Assembly: GCA_035513215.1 (NCBI GenBank)
Contig: DATKCK010000080.1
Location: 1 to 11,345 of the forward strand
Source of the DNA: DATCZB01 sp035513215
GTDB taxonomy: Bacteria; Pseudomonadota; Gammaproteobacteria; Steroidobacterales; Rariloculaceae
Length of the DNA stretch: 11,345 bases
Reading direction: 5' to 3'
This document shows positions 1 through 6,563 of the stretch, in pieces. Every line of letters starts with the position of its first letter. Positions within the stretch are counted from its first letter, which is position 1. Position numbers and translations under genes: made by a program. The notes under the pieces are model-generated. The model did not search any database and was not told where the DNA came from. It saw only the letters and a list, made by a program, of their open reading frames with translations.

Positions 1-923
1 GTCTCGAAATGCGCATCGAGCTGATGCGCGCCGTTCAGCATGGCGTCGAAGTGCGCCGAGCCGACGCTGAGCGCGACCGTGAGACCCACGGCCGACCAGA
101 GCGAATACCGCCCGCCGACCCAGTCCCAGATCGTGAAGCGCATGTCGGGCGCGATGCCGAAGGCATCCATGGCGTCGTGGTTTGTCGAAACGGCGACGCA
201 TTGCGCGGCCACGGCGCCCCTGCCGCCCTGCTCGAGCAGCCATTCGCGCGCGGCGTTCGCATTCGTCAGCGTCTCGAGCGTAGTGAAGGTCTTCGAGCAG
301 ATGACGAAGAGCGTCGTCTCCGGATCTGCGTCGGCGAGCACGTGCGACAGCGCGACCCCGTCGACGTTCGAAACGCAATGCACCTTGAGCCCCTTGAGCC
401 GGTGCTCGGCGAGCGCGGTCACGGCCATGACGATGCCGAGATCGGAGCCGCCGATCCCGATATTGACGATCGTGTCGATCGGCCGGCCCGTCGCGCCCCT
501 GAGCTCCCAGGCATGCAGCGCATCGGCCATCCGCCGCATGCGCTTGCGCTCGGCCTCGACGAGCGGCATGACGTTTTCGCCCGCGACCTCGATCGGCATG
601 CTTGCCGGGCGACGTAGAGCGATGTGAAGCGCCGCCCGATTCTCGGTGTTGTTGATCGATTCGCCCGCGAACATGCGGTCGATCCAGCCACGGACATCGG
701 TCTCGTCGGCCAGGTCGAGCAGGGCCTCGAGCGCAGTCTCGTCGAGGCGCTGGCGGGAGAAGTCGAGCAGCAGGCCCTCGGCCTCGGCCGAGAATCGCTC
801 GAAGCGCATGGCGTTGGACCCGAAGAGGTCGGTAATCGACTGCTCCCGAATCGCCTCGGCCGTCCTGGCCAGGCGGCGCCAGGCGGCCGTGTGCGGGCCG
901 TACTTGCTTTTTTGTCCCGACAT
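1..923 (-). CDS. pgi: Glucose-6-phosphate isomerase, N-terminal part (runs off left edge)
   Basis: Reversible conversion of glucose 6-phosphate and fructose 6-phosphate in the cytoplasm. I translated the minus strand by hand: an ATG at 923 opens a frame that stays open to base 1, giving 307 complete codons of a family usually near 550 residues. The missing C-terminal part lies outside the window. Recognisable family signatures are the ligand-binding stretch INNTENRAALH, the sugar-phosphate loop NIGIGGSDLG (around residues 155-165), and DWVGGRYSLWSAVGL, which is the PGI signature 1. The usual proline after GGSDLG is isoleucine here. A GGAG lies 13 bases upstream of the ATG and forms one arm of a small inverted repeat (937-949). 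The gene is divergent from the Uma2 gene. The family assignment is secure; only completeness is unknown. Confidence 0.93.
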   Translation of the reverse strand, partial: MSGQKSKYGPHTAAWRRLARTAEAIREQSITDLFGSNAMRFERFSAEAEGLLLDFSRQRLDETALEALLDLADETDVRGWIDRMFAGESINNTENRAALHIALRRPASMPIEVAGENVMPLVEAERKRMRRMADALHAWELRGATGRPIDTIVNIGIGGSDLGIVMAVTALAEHRLKGLKVHCVSNVDGVALSHVLADADPETTLFVICSKTFTTLETLTNANAAREWLLEQGGRGAVAAQCVAVSTNHDAMDAFGIAPDMRFTIWDWVGGRYSLWSAVGLTVALSVGSAHFDAMLNGAHQLDAHFE

Positions 924-1016
924 AACAGCGGATTATCTCCGAAACGGAGCGATTGGAGCAGTTTCTGTCGTTGCTGTACGCTGCGCTGACGGCCGATGAT
1001 TCGCGAGGAGCAATCG
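924..1016. promoter_or_regulatory. Divergent intergenic region pgi / Uma2 gene
   Basis: These 93 bases separate two divergently transcribed genes and must carry both sets of start signals. A perfect inverted repeat CTCCG-AAA-CGGAG lies at 937-949, and its left arm, read on the minus strand, is the only Shine-Dalgarno-like GGAG for pgi. A GAGGAG at 1005-1010 is a strong ribosome binding site for the ATG at 1017. A possible plus-strand -35 TTGGAG at 953-958 has only a poor -10 (TGTACG, 975-980), so I do not call a promoter with confidence. Confidence 0.45.
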
Positions 1017-1589
1017 ATGTCGACCATCGCTGACGACACATTCAACCGCCATCCGTTCACGGTAACGGACTATTACCGAATGGCGGAAGTGGGAATCCTG
1101 ATCCCGGGCGAGCGGGTCGAGCTGATCGAGGGAGAGATCATCGACATGCCGCCGATCGGAAGCCGGCACGCCGGGACCGTCAACCACCTGTCGCGCATCC
1201 TGCAACGTGCGGTGGGCGATAACGCGATCGTTCAGGTTCAGAACCCCATTCGGTTGAGCGAGTATTCGGAACCGGAGCCGGATATCGCACTCGTGTTGCC
1301 GCGCGTGGATTTCTACAAATCGGCGCACCCGGGGCCGGGAGACGTCCTGCTCGTCATCGAGGTCGCCGACACGACGCTCGTCTACGACCGCACCATCAAG
1401 GCGCCGCTCTATGCGCGTCACGGCATTCCCGAGTGCTGGATCGTCGATGTCGAGGGCCGCAAGCTCGAGCGATACCGCGCGCCTCACGAGCTGACGTATG
1501 TGCTCGTCGATCGCCCCGACCTTGGCGAGACGATTGCGCCGGCGGCCCTGCCGAACGTGGGCGTCGGGCTAGGCGCCCTTTTCGAATAG
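1017..1589 (+). CDS. Uma2-family putative endonuclease (DUF820)
   Basis: A 190-residue protein of the Uma2/DUF820 family, which has a PD-(D/E)XK nuclease-like fold. The cellular role of these proteins is unsettled; they occur as scattered accessory genes. Family marks seen: FTVTDYYRMAEVG near the N-terminus, ERVELIEGEIIDMPPIG (33-48), EPEPD at 85-89, LLVIEVADTTLVYDR at 111-125 with K128, and HGIPECWIVDVEGR (135-148). Likely metal and catalytic residues are D89, E115 and a following lysine. I chose the ATG at 1017 over an in-frame ATG at 996 because GAGGAG ends six bases before it and the family starts close to the FTV motif. The gene precedes mazEF on the same strand, 61 bases upstream, but may be transcribed separately. 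Local base composition is less GC-rich than the core genes. Confidence 0.85.
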   Translation: MSTIADDTFNRHPFTVTDYYRMAEVGILIPGERVELIEGEIIDMPPIGSRHAGTVNHLSRILQRAVGDNAIVQVQNPIRLSEYSEPEPDIALVLPRVDFYKSAHPGPGDVLLVIEVADTTLVYDRTIKAPLYARHGIPECWIVDVEGRKLERYRAPHELTYVLVDRPDLGETIAPAALPNVGVGLGALFE

Positions 1590-1606
1590 GGTCGATCTGG
1601 CGGTAT

Positions 1607-1634
1607 TTGGACGTTGTATATCCGGCGTATATCC
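1607..1634 (+). promoter_or_regulatory. Candidate mazEF promoter/operator with GTATATCC direct repeat
   Basis: Two exact GTATATCC words lie at 1616-1623 and 1627-1634, an 11-base period that puts both on one face of the helix. That fits an autoregulatory site for a MazE-type antitoxin. A TTGGAC at 1607-1612 could be a -35, with TATATC at 1628-1633 (15-base spacer) or TATCCC at 1630-1635 (17-base spacer) as -10, so the repeat would overlap the promoter. Transcription from here would leave only about ten bases or fewer before the mazE ATG. The repeat is seen directly; the operator role is inferred. Confidence 0.45.
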
Positions 1635-1650
1635 CTTACGCTGGCCGGTC

Positions 1651-1893
1651 ATGCAGGTCCAGGTTTCCAAATGGGGCAATAGTCTCGGGGTGCGCGTGCC
1701 CAAAACGATTGCGGCTCGGGTCGGGCTGACCGAGGGGGCGCGGGTCGATATCGACGCCGAGGGTCAGACCATCGTGATCTCCGTCAACCGGCCCGTGTTC
1801 GATCTCGACGAGCTGCTCGAGGGCATGACGCCCGAGGCCATACACGACGCCTTCGACTGGGGCGAGGATCTCGGCCTCGAAGTCGTCGAGTGA
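1651..1893 (+). CDS. mazE: MazE-family antitoxin (AbrB/SpoVT fold)
   Basis: An 80-residue antitoxin. The N-terminal half is an AbrB/MazE DNA-binding beta-strand domain with the typical SKWGNSLGVRVPKTIA segment (residues 6-21). The C-terminal half is the acidic toxin-wrapping tail, with PVFDLDELLEGMTPEAIHDA followed by DWGEDLG and EVVE at the end. The tail closely parallels E. coli MazE, which ends in a DWGEP...EVW stretch. Expected roles are neutralising MazF by binding it and repressing its own operon together with MazF. The start at 1651 matches family length. No Shine-Dalgarno sequence is visible in the ten bases before it, so initiation may be nearly leaderless. The stop overlaps the mazF start in a GTGA. 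Confidence 0.9.
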   Translation: MQVQVSKWGNSLGVRVPKTIAARVGLTEGARVDIDAEGQTIVISVNRPVFDLDELLEGMTPEAIHDAFDWGEDLGLEVVE

Positions 1894-2231
1894 CGACGTA
1901 CGTCCCCGATGCCGGCGATATCGTCTGGACGGATTTCGATCCGAGACTCGGCCGCGAGCAGGATGGGCGCCGTCCCGCGCTCGTGCTGTCGCCCGCCGCT
2001 TTCTATCGAGCCAGCCGCTTTGCGATCGTCTGTCCCATTACCTCCCGTGTTCGACCTTTCAGGACCAGCGTGGTCTTGCCCGAAAGCCTCGCGATCCAGG
2101 GCGAGGTGTTGACGAGTCACGTTCGGAGTATCGATACGCAGGCGCGGCCGATCGGCTTTTCGGGCACCAGCGTTCCGGCGGCAACGCTGGCCGAGGCGCG
2201 GGCTAAGCTCGGTACCTTGATTGGTCTGTAA
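1890..2231 (+). CDS. mazF: MazF/PemK-family endoribonuclease toxin
   Basis: A 113-residue toxin of the MazF/PemK/ChpB group, which are sequence-specific mRNA interferases. Family features seen: YVPDAGDIVWTDFDPRLG at residues 4-21, EQDGRRPALVLSP (23-35), CPITSR (48-53), and the C-terminal EVLTSHVRSID / ARAKLGTLIGL. R28 and T51 occupy the places of the catalytic Arg29 and Thr52 of E. coli MazF, so the toxin looks intact. Translation starts at GTG 1890, whose last two bases begin the mazE stop (GTGA, four-base overlap). That makes toxin synthesis dependent on antitoxin translation. The gene ends 18 bases before the convergent epimerase gene. Confidence 0.92.
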   Translation: MTTYVPDAGDIVWTDFDPRLGREQDGRRPALVLSPAAFYRASRFAIVCPITSRVRPFRTSVVLPESLAIQGEVLTSHVRSIDTQARPIGFSGTSVPAATLAEARAKLGTLIGL

Positions 2232-2236
2232 GCACA

Positions 2237-2248
2237 GGGGTCTGACCC
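2237..2248. repeat. Palindromic word GGGGTCTGACCC between convergent genes
   Basis: The 18-base gap between the mazF stop and the epimerase stop holds GGGGTCTGACCC, a palindrome with a single unpaired centre (GGGTC-T-GACCC). The same word, in both orientations, recurs four times in the mltD coding sequence about 6.5 kb away. That points to a dispersed short repeat in this genome rather than chance. It could form a small stem in either transcript but has no T-tract, so I do not call it a terminator. Confidence 0.6.
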
Positions 2249-2249
2249 G

Positions 2250-3260
2250 TTAACTCACCTTGTAGTAGTCGAGGTACCAGTCGACGAAGCGCTTGACGCC
2301 GACCTCGACGGGGATCGCGGGCCGGAAGCCGACGTCCTCGACGAGATCCTCGACGTCGGCCCAGGTGTCGGGCACGTCACCGGGTTGCATCGGCAGCAGG
2401 TTTTTCTCTGCCTTGCGGCCGAGGCACTCCTCGAGCACCTCGATGTAGCGCATGAGCTCGATCGGCTGCTGGTTGCCGATGTTGTAGATGCGGTACGGCG
2501 CCTTGCTCGAGGCGGGGTCCGGATCGTCGCCGTCCCAGCCGGGATTCGGCTTCGCGATGCGATCGGCCGCGCCGACGATGCCATCGACGATGTCGTCGAT
2601 ATACGTGAAATCGCGCCGGTGATGGCCGTAGTTGAAGACGTCTATGGGCTTGCCGGCCAGAATGTTCTTCGTGAACGCGAAGAGCGCCATGTCGGGCCGG
2701 CCAAAGGGCCCGTACACGGTAAAAAAACGCAAGCCCGTCACCGGCATGCCGTAGAGGCTCGCATAGCTGTGCGCCATGAGCTCGTTCGACTTCTTGGTCG
2801 CGGCGTAGAGAGAGAGTGGATGATCGACGTTCTGATGCACGGTGAACGGCATCTTCGTGTTAGCACCGTAGACCGAGCTCGTCGAGGCAAAGACGAGATG
2901 CTCGACGCCGGAATGCCGGCAGCCCTCGAGTACGCACATCGTCCCGACGAGATTGCTATCCACATAGGCATAAGGCGCCTCGATGCTGTACCGAACGCCG
3001 GCCTGGGCGCCGAGATGGATCACGCGGTCGAACTTCTCGGCCGCAAACAGCGCCTGCATGCCGTCGCGGTCGGCGAGATCGAGGCGGACGAAGCGAAAGT
3101 TCGGCTCGGGCTCTAGCCGGCTGAGCCGCGCGTCCTTGAGCGTGATGTCGTAATAGGCGTTGAGATTATCGAGCCCGATGACCTCCTCGCCTCGTTCGAG
3201 GAGCTTCTTCGCCGTGTGAAAGCCGATGAAGCCTGCGGCGCCCGTAACGAGAATCTTCAT
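2250..3260 (-). CDS. CapI-type UDP-glucuronate 4-epimerase (NAD-dependent SDR)
   Basis: A 336-residue extended short-chain dehydrogenase/reductase that interconverts UDP-glucuronate and UDP-galacturonate (CapI/LspL/GAE-like) for surface polysaccharide. Seen: the NAD-binding GAAGFIG at residues 7-13, GLDNLNAYYD (29-38), the ASTSSVYG segment (125-132) providing the catalytic Ser/Thr, and the Y152-x3-K156 pair in YAATKKSNE. Further marks are RFFTVYGPFGRPDMALF and the RRDFTYIDDIVDGI stretch typical of UDP-sugar epimerases. Length and start (ATG 3260) match the family; the upstream ribosome binding site is weak. It follows the TviB-type dehydrogenase gene on the same strand after 50 bases, probably in one transcript. 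Because its partner makes N-acetylhexosaminuronic acids, the natural substrate could instead be a UDP-HexNAcA; sequence alone does not decide this. Confidence 0.87.
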   Translation of the reverse strand: MKILVTGAAGFIGFHTAKKLLERGEEVIGLDNLNAYYDITLKDARLSRLEPEPNFRFVRLDLADRDGMQALFAAEKFDRVIHLGAQAGVRYSIEAPYAYVDSNLVGTMCVLEGCRHSGVEHLVFASTSSVYGANTKMPFTVHQNVDHPLSLYAATKKSNELMAHSYASLYGMPVTGLRFFTVYGPFGRPDMALFAFTKNILAGKPIDVFNYGHHRRDFTYIDDIVDGIVGAADRIAKPNPGWDGDDPDPASSKAPYRIYNIGNQQPIELMRYIEVLEECLGRKAEKNLLPMQPGDVPDTWADVEDLVEDVGFRPAIPVEVGVKRFVDWYLDYYKVS

Positions 3261-3310
3261 GCTGGTCCGTCATACCATTGATTAGTCCTGCTAAGCACCT
3301 TATGCCGCAT
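3261..3310 (-). other. Short spacer between dehydrogenase and epimerase genes
   Basis: Fifty bases with no convincing promoter, terminator or strong Shine-Dalgarno sequence (GGACC close to the epimerase ATG is the only candidate). The two flanking genes are most simply read as one operon. Confidence 0.5.
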
Positions 3311-4588
3311 TCAGAGCCGTCCGTCTACCTTGTCTTTCGGCAACAGGCTCTTGATATCGTAAATCACGACATTCGGCCCACCGAACCGGCGGATACCCTC
3401 GAAACCCAGCGCGACGAACTCGCGATGCGCCACGGCGACGACGATTGCATCGTAGGCGCCAATCTCCGGCTCGTCGATCGGCCTGATACCGTACTCGTGC
3501 ACGGCCGCGTCCCGGTCCACCCAGGGGTCGTAAACCTCGACCTTGCACCGGAAAGCCTCGAGCTCGCGCACGAGATCCGCGACCTTGGTGTTGCGCACGT
3601 CCGGGCAGTTCTCCTTGAAGGCGAGGCCGAGCACGAGCACGCGCGAGCCCGACGGGGCGATGTTCTTCCGGATCATGAGCTTCAGCACGCGGTTCGCAAC
3701 GTATTGCGCCATCGAGTCGTTGAGCCTTCGCCCGGTCAGGATCACCTCGGGCCGGTAGCCCACTTGCTCGGCTTTGGCCGTCAGGTAATAGGGGTCGACG
3801 CCGATGCAATGCCCGCCGACGAGCCCGGGCCTGAACGGCAGAAAGTTCCACTTCGTTCCTGCGGCCTCGAGCACCTCGCTCGTATCGAGACCGAGCTTTT
3901 CGAAGATCAGGGCGAGCTCGTTGATGAGTCCGATATTGACGTCGCGCTGCGTGTTCTCGATGACCTTGGCGGCTTCGGCGACCATGAGGCTCGGCGCGCG
4001 GTGCGTCCCGGCAGGGACGATGCTCGCATAAAGCGCGTCGACGAAATCCGCGGCTTCGGGCGTCGAGCCCGAGGTGACCTTTACGATCGATGTCAGTCGA
4101 TGTCCCCTGTCGCCAGGATTGATGCGCTCCGGGCTGTAGCCGGCGAAAAAGTCCTCATTGAGCCTAAGGCGGGATACCTGCTCGACGATCGGCACGCAGA
4201 ACTCCTCGGTGCAACCGGGATAGACCGTCGACTCGTAGATGACGAAGTCGCCCTTGCCGATAACCTTGCCAACCGTTTCACTGGCGAGCCTGAGCGGCGT
4301 CAGCACCGGGCGTTTGTCGCGCCCGACGGGCGTCGGCACCGTCACGATATAGACGTTGCAGTCCCGCAGCGCCTCGGGATCGGACGTGAAGCTCAGCTCA
4401 GCCGCGGCCTCAAGCTCCTCGGGAGTCGCCTCGAGCGTCGAGTCCCTGCCCGCTTCGAGCTCGGCGATGCGCCGCTCGCTGATATCGAAACCCACCGTCG
4501 GATAGCGCTTGCCGAACTCGAGCGCAAGCGGCAGACCGACGTAGCCGAGCCCGATGATGCCGATTCTGACTTCGTTCAGCGCAAGCAT
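3311..4588 (-). CDS. tviB: TviB-type UDP-N-acetylhexosamine 6-dehydrogenase
   Basis: Oxidises a UDP-HexNAc (UDP-GlcNAc in Salmonella TviB, UDP-GalNAc in WbpO-like enzymes) to the uronic acid with two NAD, supplying acidic sugars for capsule or O-antigen. From ATG 4588 the product has 425 residues, the length I recall for TviB, and it tracks TviB from the first residues (NEVRIGIIGLGYVGLPLALE). Seen: GLGYVG at 13-18, TVPTPV (83-88), ESTVYPGCTEE, AGYSPERINPGD, K208 in EAAKVIENTQRD, and the catalytic cysteine C261 in GGHCIGVDPYYL. An in-frame ATG at 4690 would add 34 arginine-rich residues unlike the family and lies at or before the predicted transcription start, so I reject it. The ribosome binding site is weak. 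Confidence 0.92.
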   Translation of the reverse strand: MLALNEVRIGIIGLGYVGLPLALEFGKRYPTVGFDISERRIAELEAGRDSTLEATPEELEAAAELSFTSDPEALRDCNVYIVTVPTPVGRDKRPVLTPLRLASETVGKVIGKGDFVIYESTVYPGCTEEFCVPIVEQVSRLRLNEDFFAGYSPERINPGDRGHRLTSIVKVTSGSTPEAADFVDALYASIVPAGTHRAPSLMVAEAAKVIENTQRDVNIGLINELALIFEKLGLDTSEVLEAAGTKWNFLPFRPGLVGGHCIGVDPYYLTAKAEQVGYRPEVILTGRRLNDSMAQYVANRVLKLMIRKNIAPSGSRVLVLGLAFKENCPDVRNTKVADLVRELEAFRCKVEVYDPWVDRDAAVHEYGIRPIDEPEIGAYDAIVVAVAHREFVALGFEGIRRFGGPNVVIYDIKSLLPKDKVDGRL

Positions 4589-4767
4589 TTCAAGATCGTC
4601 GAGCCTCGCGGCAGCGTTGGGACGCCGCCGGGCTGAGCGTGTGCTGGTCCGCCATGGGAGGGTCCTGAGAACAAAACTGCGCTGAAGCACGCGGATTCTA
4701 GAGGCTTTTCAGAAGCTTGTCTGCCTGGCGCCGCCGCTCGGCCGATGAATCGGGCGCTCACCGCTGC
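4589..4767 (-). other. Intergenic region upstream of the dehydrogenase gene
   Basis: These 179 bases lie between the stop of the methyltransferase gene (same strand) and the dehydrogenase start. They contain one good promoter candidate (4695-4723), giving an untranslated leader of about 100 bases. A short inverted repeat CCGAT-GA-ATCGG at 4742-4753, just past the methyltransferase stop, has no T-run and is at best a weak terminator. I see no conserved riboswitch-like structure. Confidence 0.4.
4695..4723 (-). promoter_or_regulatory. Candidate sigma70 promoter for the dehydrogenase-epimerase operon
   Basis: Read on the minus strand, CAGACA (4723-4718) and TAGAAT (4700-4695) are separated by 17 bases. 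The -10 matches TATAAT at five of six positions and the -35 matches TTGACA at four of six, with ideal spacing. Transcription would start near 4688, about 100 bases before the preferred ATG at 4588. No experimental support is available in the sequence. Confidence 0.5.
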
Positions 4768-5559
4768 TCAACGTCTCGTCGCCGTGATCACGAGCAACCA
4801 GACCGAGACCTCATCACCAAGCCCCACCGCCCCCGGCCACCGCGCCCGATCCCCGACAGGCGTCGGATACTGCTCGAGCGGCTCCCACTCCCGCCGCCAC
4901 CGCTCGAGCTCGATGCCTTCCCACAACCCCCGGTCGAGCAACGCTTCGATCCGCCCCAGATCCCGAAGAACGAACATCTCATGCCCATGCAAATGAATCG
5001 GCGCATCGAGATAGAGCCGCCCGCCGGGCTTGAGCACGCGCGCGATCTCCGCGAGGCATTCTTCGTGGCTCGCCCGCTCAGGGATATTCGGATGCGCCTC
5101 GTCCCAGTGCTCGATCGACTGATTGCCGAAGACGAGATCGAACGTCGCATCCGGAAACGGAATCCCGGCGGCATGCCCGTAGCCGCCCGCGCCGATCCGT
5201 GCCGGGACCCCGGGACCCAGGCTCGGCTCGATGCCCGTCCAGGTGCCGCCGCGGGCCTCGATGATGCGCCGGCCGTGCGAGTGGCGATGACTGCCGATCT
5301 CGAGCGCCATCGTGCCCGGCGCGACGCGCAAATGCGCCTCGGTCGAGGCCACGACGCATTTTCTGAGCGGCGTCCCGAACGGGACGCGACAGGCGTGCCG
5401 GGTCGCGTCGAGCATCGGGCACCACCGGCAGGCGACGTCCCGAAACCGGCCCGCATCGCGCCAGTACTGCCCTTTCCATGTCGTGTCCCGGAGTCGCCGC
5501 GGCGTCCGGAACTGGTACCACGCCTTGACGACGCTGTTTTGGATCTTCGCGAGCTTCAT
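4768..5559 (-). CDS. Class I SAM-dependent methyltransferase with N-terminal four-Cys cluster
   Basis: A 263-residue protein with a methyltransferase-11-like Rossmann domain: motif I region ALEIGSHRHSHGR (85-97), an acidic end of strand two in GIEPSLG, FDLVFGNQSIEHW (140-152), and the post-motif RVLKPGGRLYLDAP (174-187). Motif I is unusual, with histidines replacing the glycine-rich loop. Ahead of the SAM domain are cysteines C44, C47, C57 and C68 (Cx2C-x9-Cx10-C), a spacing that could bind a metal. A second histidine group HLHGHE follows strand five. The start at 5559 overlaps the glycosyltransferase stop in ATGA, and GGGGAA precedes it, so the two proteins are co-translated. That context suggests methylation of a glycan or lipid-linked sugar; the substrate is unknown. 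An upstream in-frame extension to 5799 lies inside the glycosyltransferase gene and is rejected. Confidence 0.82.
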   Translation of the reverse strand: MKLAKIQNSVVKAWYQFRTPRRLRDTTWKGQYWRDAGRFRDVACRWCPMLDATRHACRVPFGTPLRKCVVASTEAHLRVAPGTMALEIGSHRHSHGRRIIEARGGTWTGIEPSLGPGVPARIGAGGYGHAAGIPFPDATFDLVFGNQSIEHWDEAHPNIPERASHEECLAEIARVLKPGGRLYLDAPIHLHGHEMFVLRDLGRIEALLDRGLWEGIELERWRREWEPLEQYPTPVGDRARWPGAVGLGDEVSVWLLVITATRR

Positions 5560-6563
5560 CGATTCCCCGCCACGAGACTCCGATACATCGCAAGCGTCTG
5601 CTCGATCGTATCCTCGATCCGGAAATGCGTCCGGATCCGCTCGCGCGCCGCCGCGCCGAGCCTGCGCCTGAGATCGGGATCGGCGATCAGCTTCTTGATC
5701 GCCGCGGCAATCGCCTCGGGATCCCGGACCGGCACGACAATTCCGGACTCGCCGTCGACGACGAGCTCGGGGCTCCCGCCGCAATCGGTGACGACGCACG
5801 GCCGCGCATAGGCCATCGCCTCGATCAGCGAACGCGCGAGTCCCTCGCGCCGGGTCGACGGCAGGACGAACACGTTGCTCGCGGCCGCAAGCGCCGGCGC
5901 ATCGCTGCGATTACCGAGACAGTGGATTCGGTCGGCCGAGGGACTCGCCGCGACGCGGCGCTCGAACCTGCGGTTGTCGATGCGACCGACGATCACCAGG
6001 TGGACACCGAGCTCGCGAGGCAGCCGCTCGAGCGCCTCCACGAGCACCTCGAATCCCTTGCGCGGCCGATAATTGGCGACGACGCTGACGACGAACGCGC
6101 CGGCCGGTACGCCGAAGCCCGCAAGATCCGCGGGCTCGGCCCGATACCAGTCGAGGCTGTGCCCCTTGTAAATCCTGACGAGGCGGCTTGCGGGAAGCCG
6201 CAGGAACGCCGGGTGCATCCCAAGAAAATAATCCCTGACGGCATCGCAGACGCAAACGATGCGGTCGATGCGCGGATTCAGAAAACGCATCCACGACACG
6301 GGATTGAAAAAGCTCAGATTGCCGACGATGCCGCGATAGGTCACGATCCGAACGGGCAGCCCGCGCGCCGCGATCAGCCCGTTCTGTAGCGCCCGGTTGC
6401 TGAAAAGATGCAGGATATCGTAGCGGCCGCGCTCGAGCTCGCCCCGCAGCTTCGCGATGGCCTCCCGGTCGATCTGACCCTTAAACGACAGATCGAAGAC
6501 CGTCACGCCGGCGGCGCGGAGCGTCTCGTGGACGCCGCGTACCGGCTGGCAGGCCACGGTCAT
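5556..6563 (-). CDS. GT4-family glycosyltransferase (GT-B fold); true start probably upstream
   Basis: A glycosyltransferase of the family 4 / group 1 type, transferring a sugar from a nucleotide donor during envelope glycan assembly. From the first ATG (6563) it has 335 residues. Seen: a KGH in the middle (133-135), VANYRPRKGFEVLVEAL (162-178) opening the donor-binding domain, the strand VHLVIVGRIDN, and the retaining GT4 E-x7-E motif, E240 to E248, followed by ARPCVVTDCGGSPELV. No membrane segment is obvious. The frame remains open upstream for 30 codons to the dnaQ stop and reads like the missing first beta strand of the fold (RVFCITADPD), so the true product is probably about 362 residues starting at ATT 6644. 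The stop overlaps the methyltransferase start (ATGA). Acceptor and donor sugars are unknown. Confidence 0.88.
   Translation of the reverse strand: MTVACQPVRGVHETLRAAGVTVFDLSFKGQIDREAIAKLRGELERGRYDILHLFSNRALQNGLIAARGLPVRIVTYRGIVGNLSFFNPVSWMRFLNPRIDRIVCVCDAVRDYFLGMHPAFLRLPASRLVRIYKGHSLDWYRAEPADLAGFGVPAGAFVVSVVANYRPRKGFEVLVEALERLPRELGVHLVIVGRIDNRRFERRVAASPSADRIHCLGNRSDAPALAAASNVFVLPSTRREGLARSLIEAMAYARPCVVTDCGGSPELVVDGESGIVVPVRDPEAIAAAIKKLIADPDLRRRLGAAARERIRTHFRIEDTIEQTLAMYRSLVAGNR

Noticed and set aside
419..1060. 213-codon minus-strand open frame over pgi
   Set aside because: Out of frame with the real pgi reading frame, which I confirmed by translating from ATG 923.
3278..4636. 452-codon plus-strand open frame antisense to the dehydrogenase gene
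   Set aside because: The opposite strand encodes a full-length TviB-type enzyme with every motif. The antisense frame has no recognisable motif and exists because GC-rich third positions suppress stop codons.
4742..4753. CCGAT-GA-ATCGG as a terminator after the methyltransferase gene
   Set aside because: Short stem, two-base loop and no T-tract on the transcribed strand.
4717..5811. 364-codon plus-strand open frame over the methyltransferase and glycosyltransferase junction
   Set aside because: It is arginine- and proline-rich with no domain, and antisense to two coupled genes with clear family motifs.
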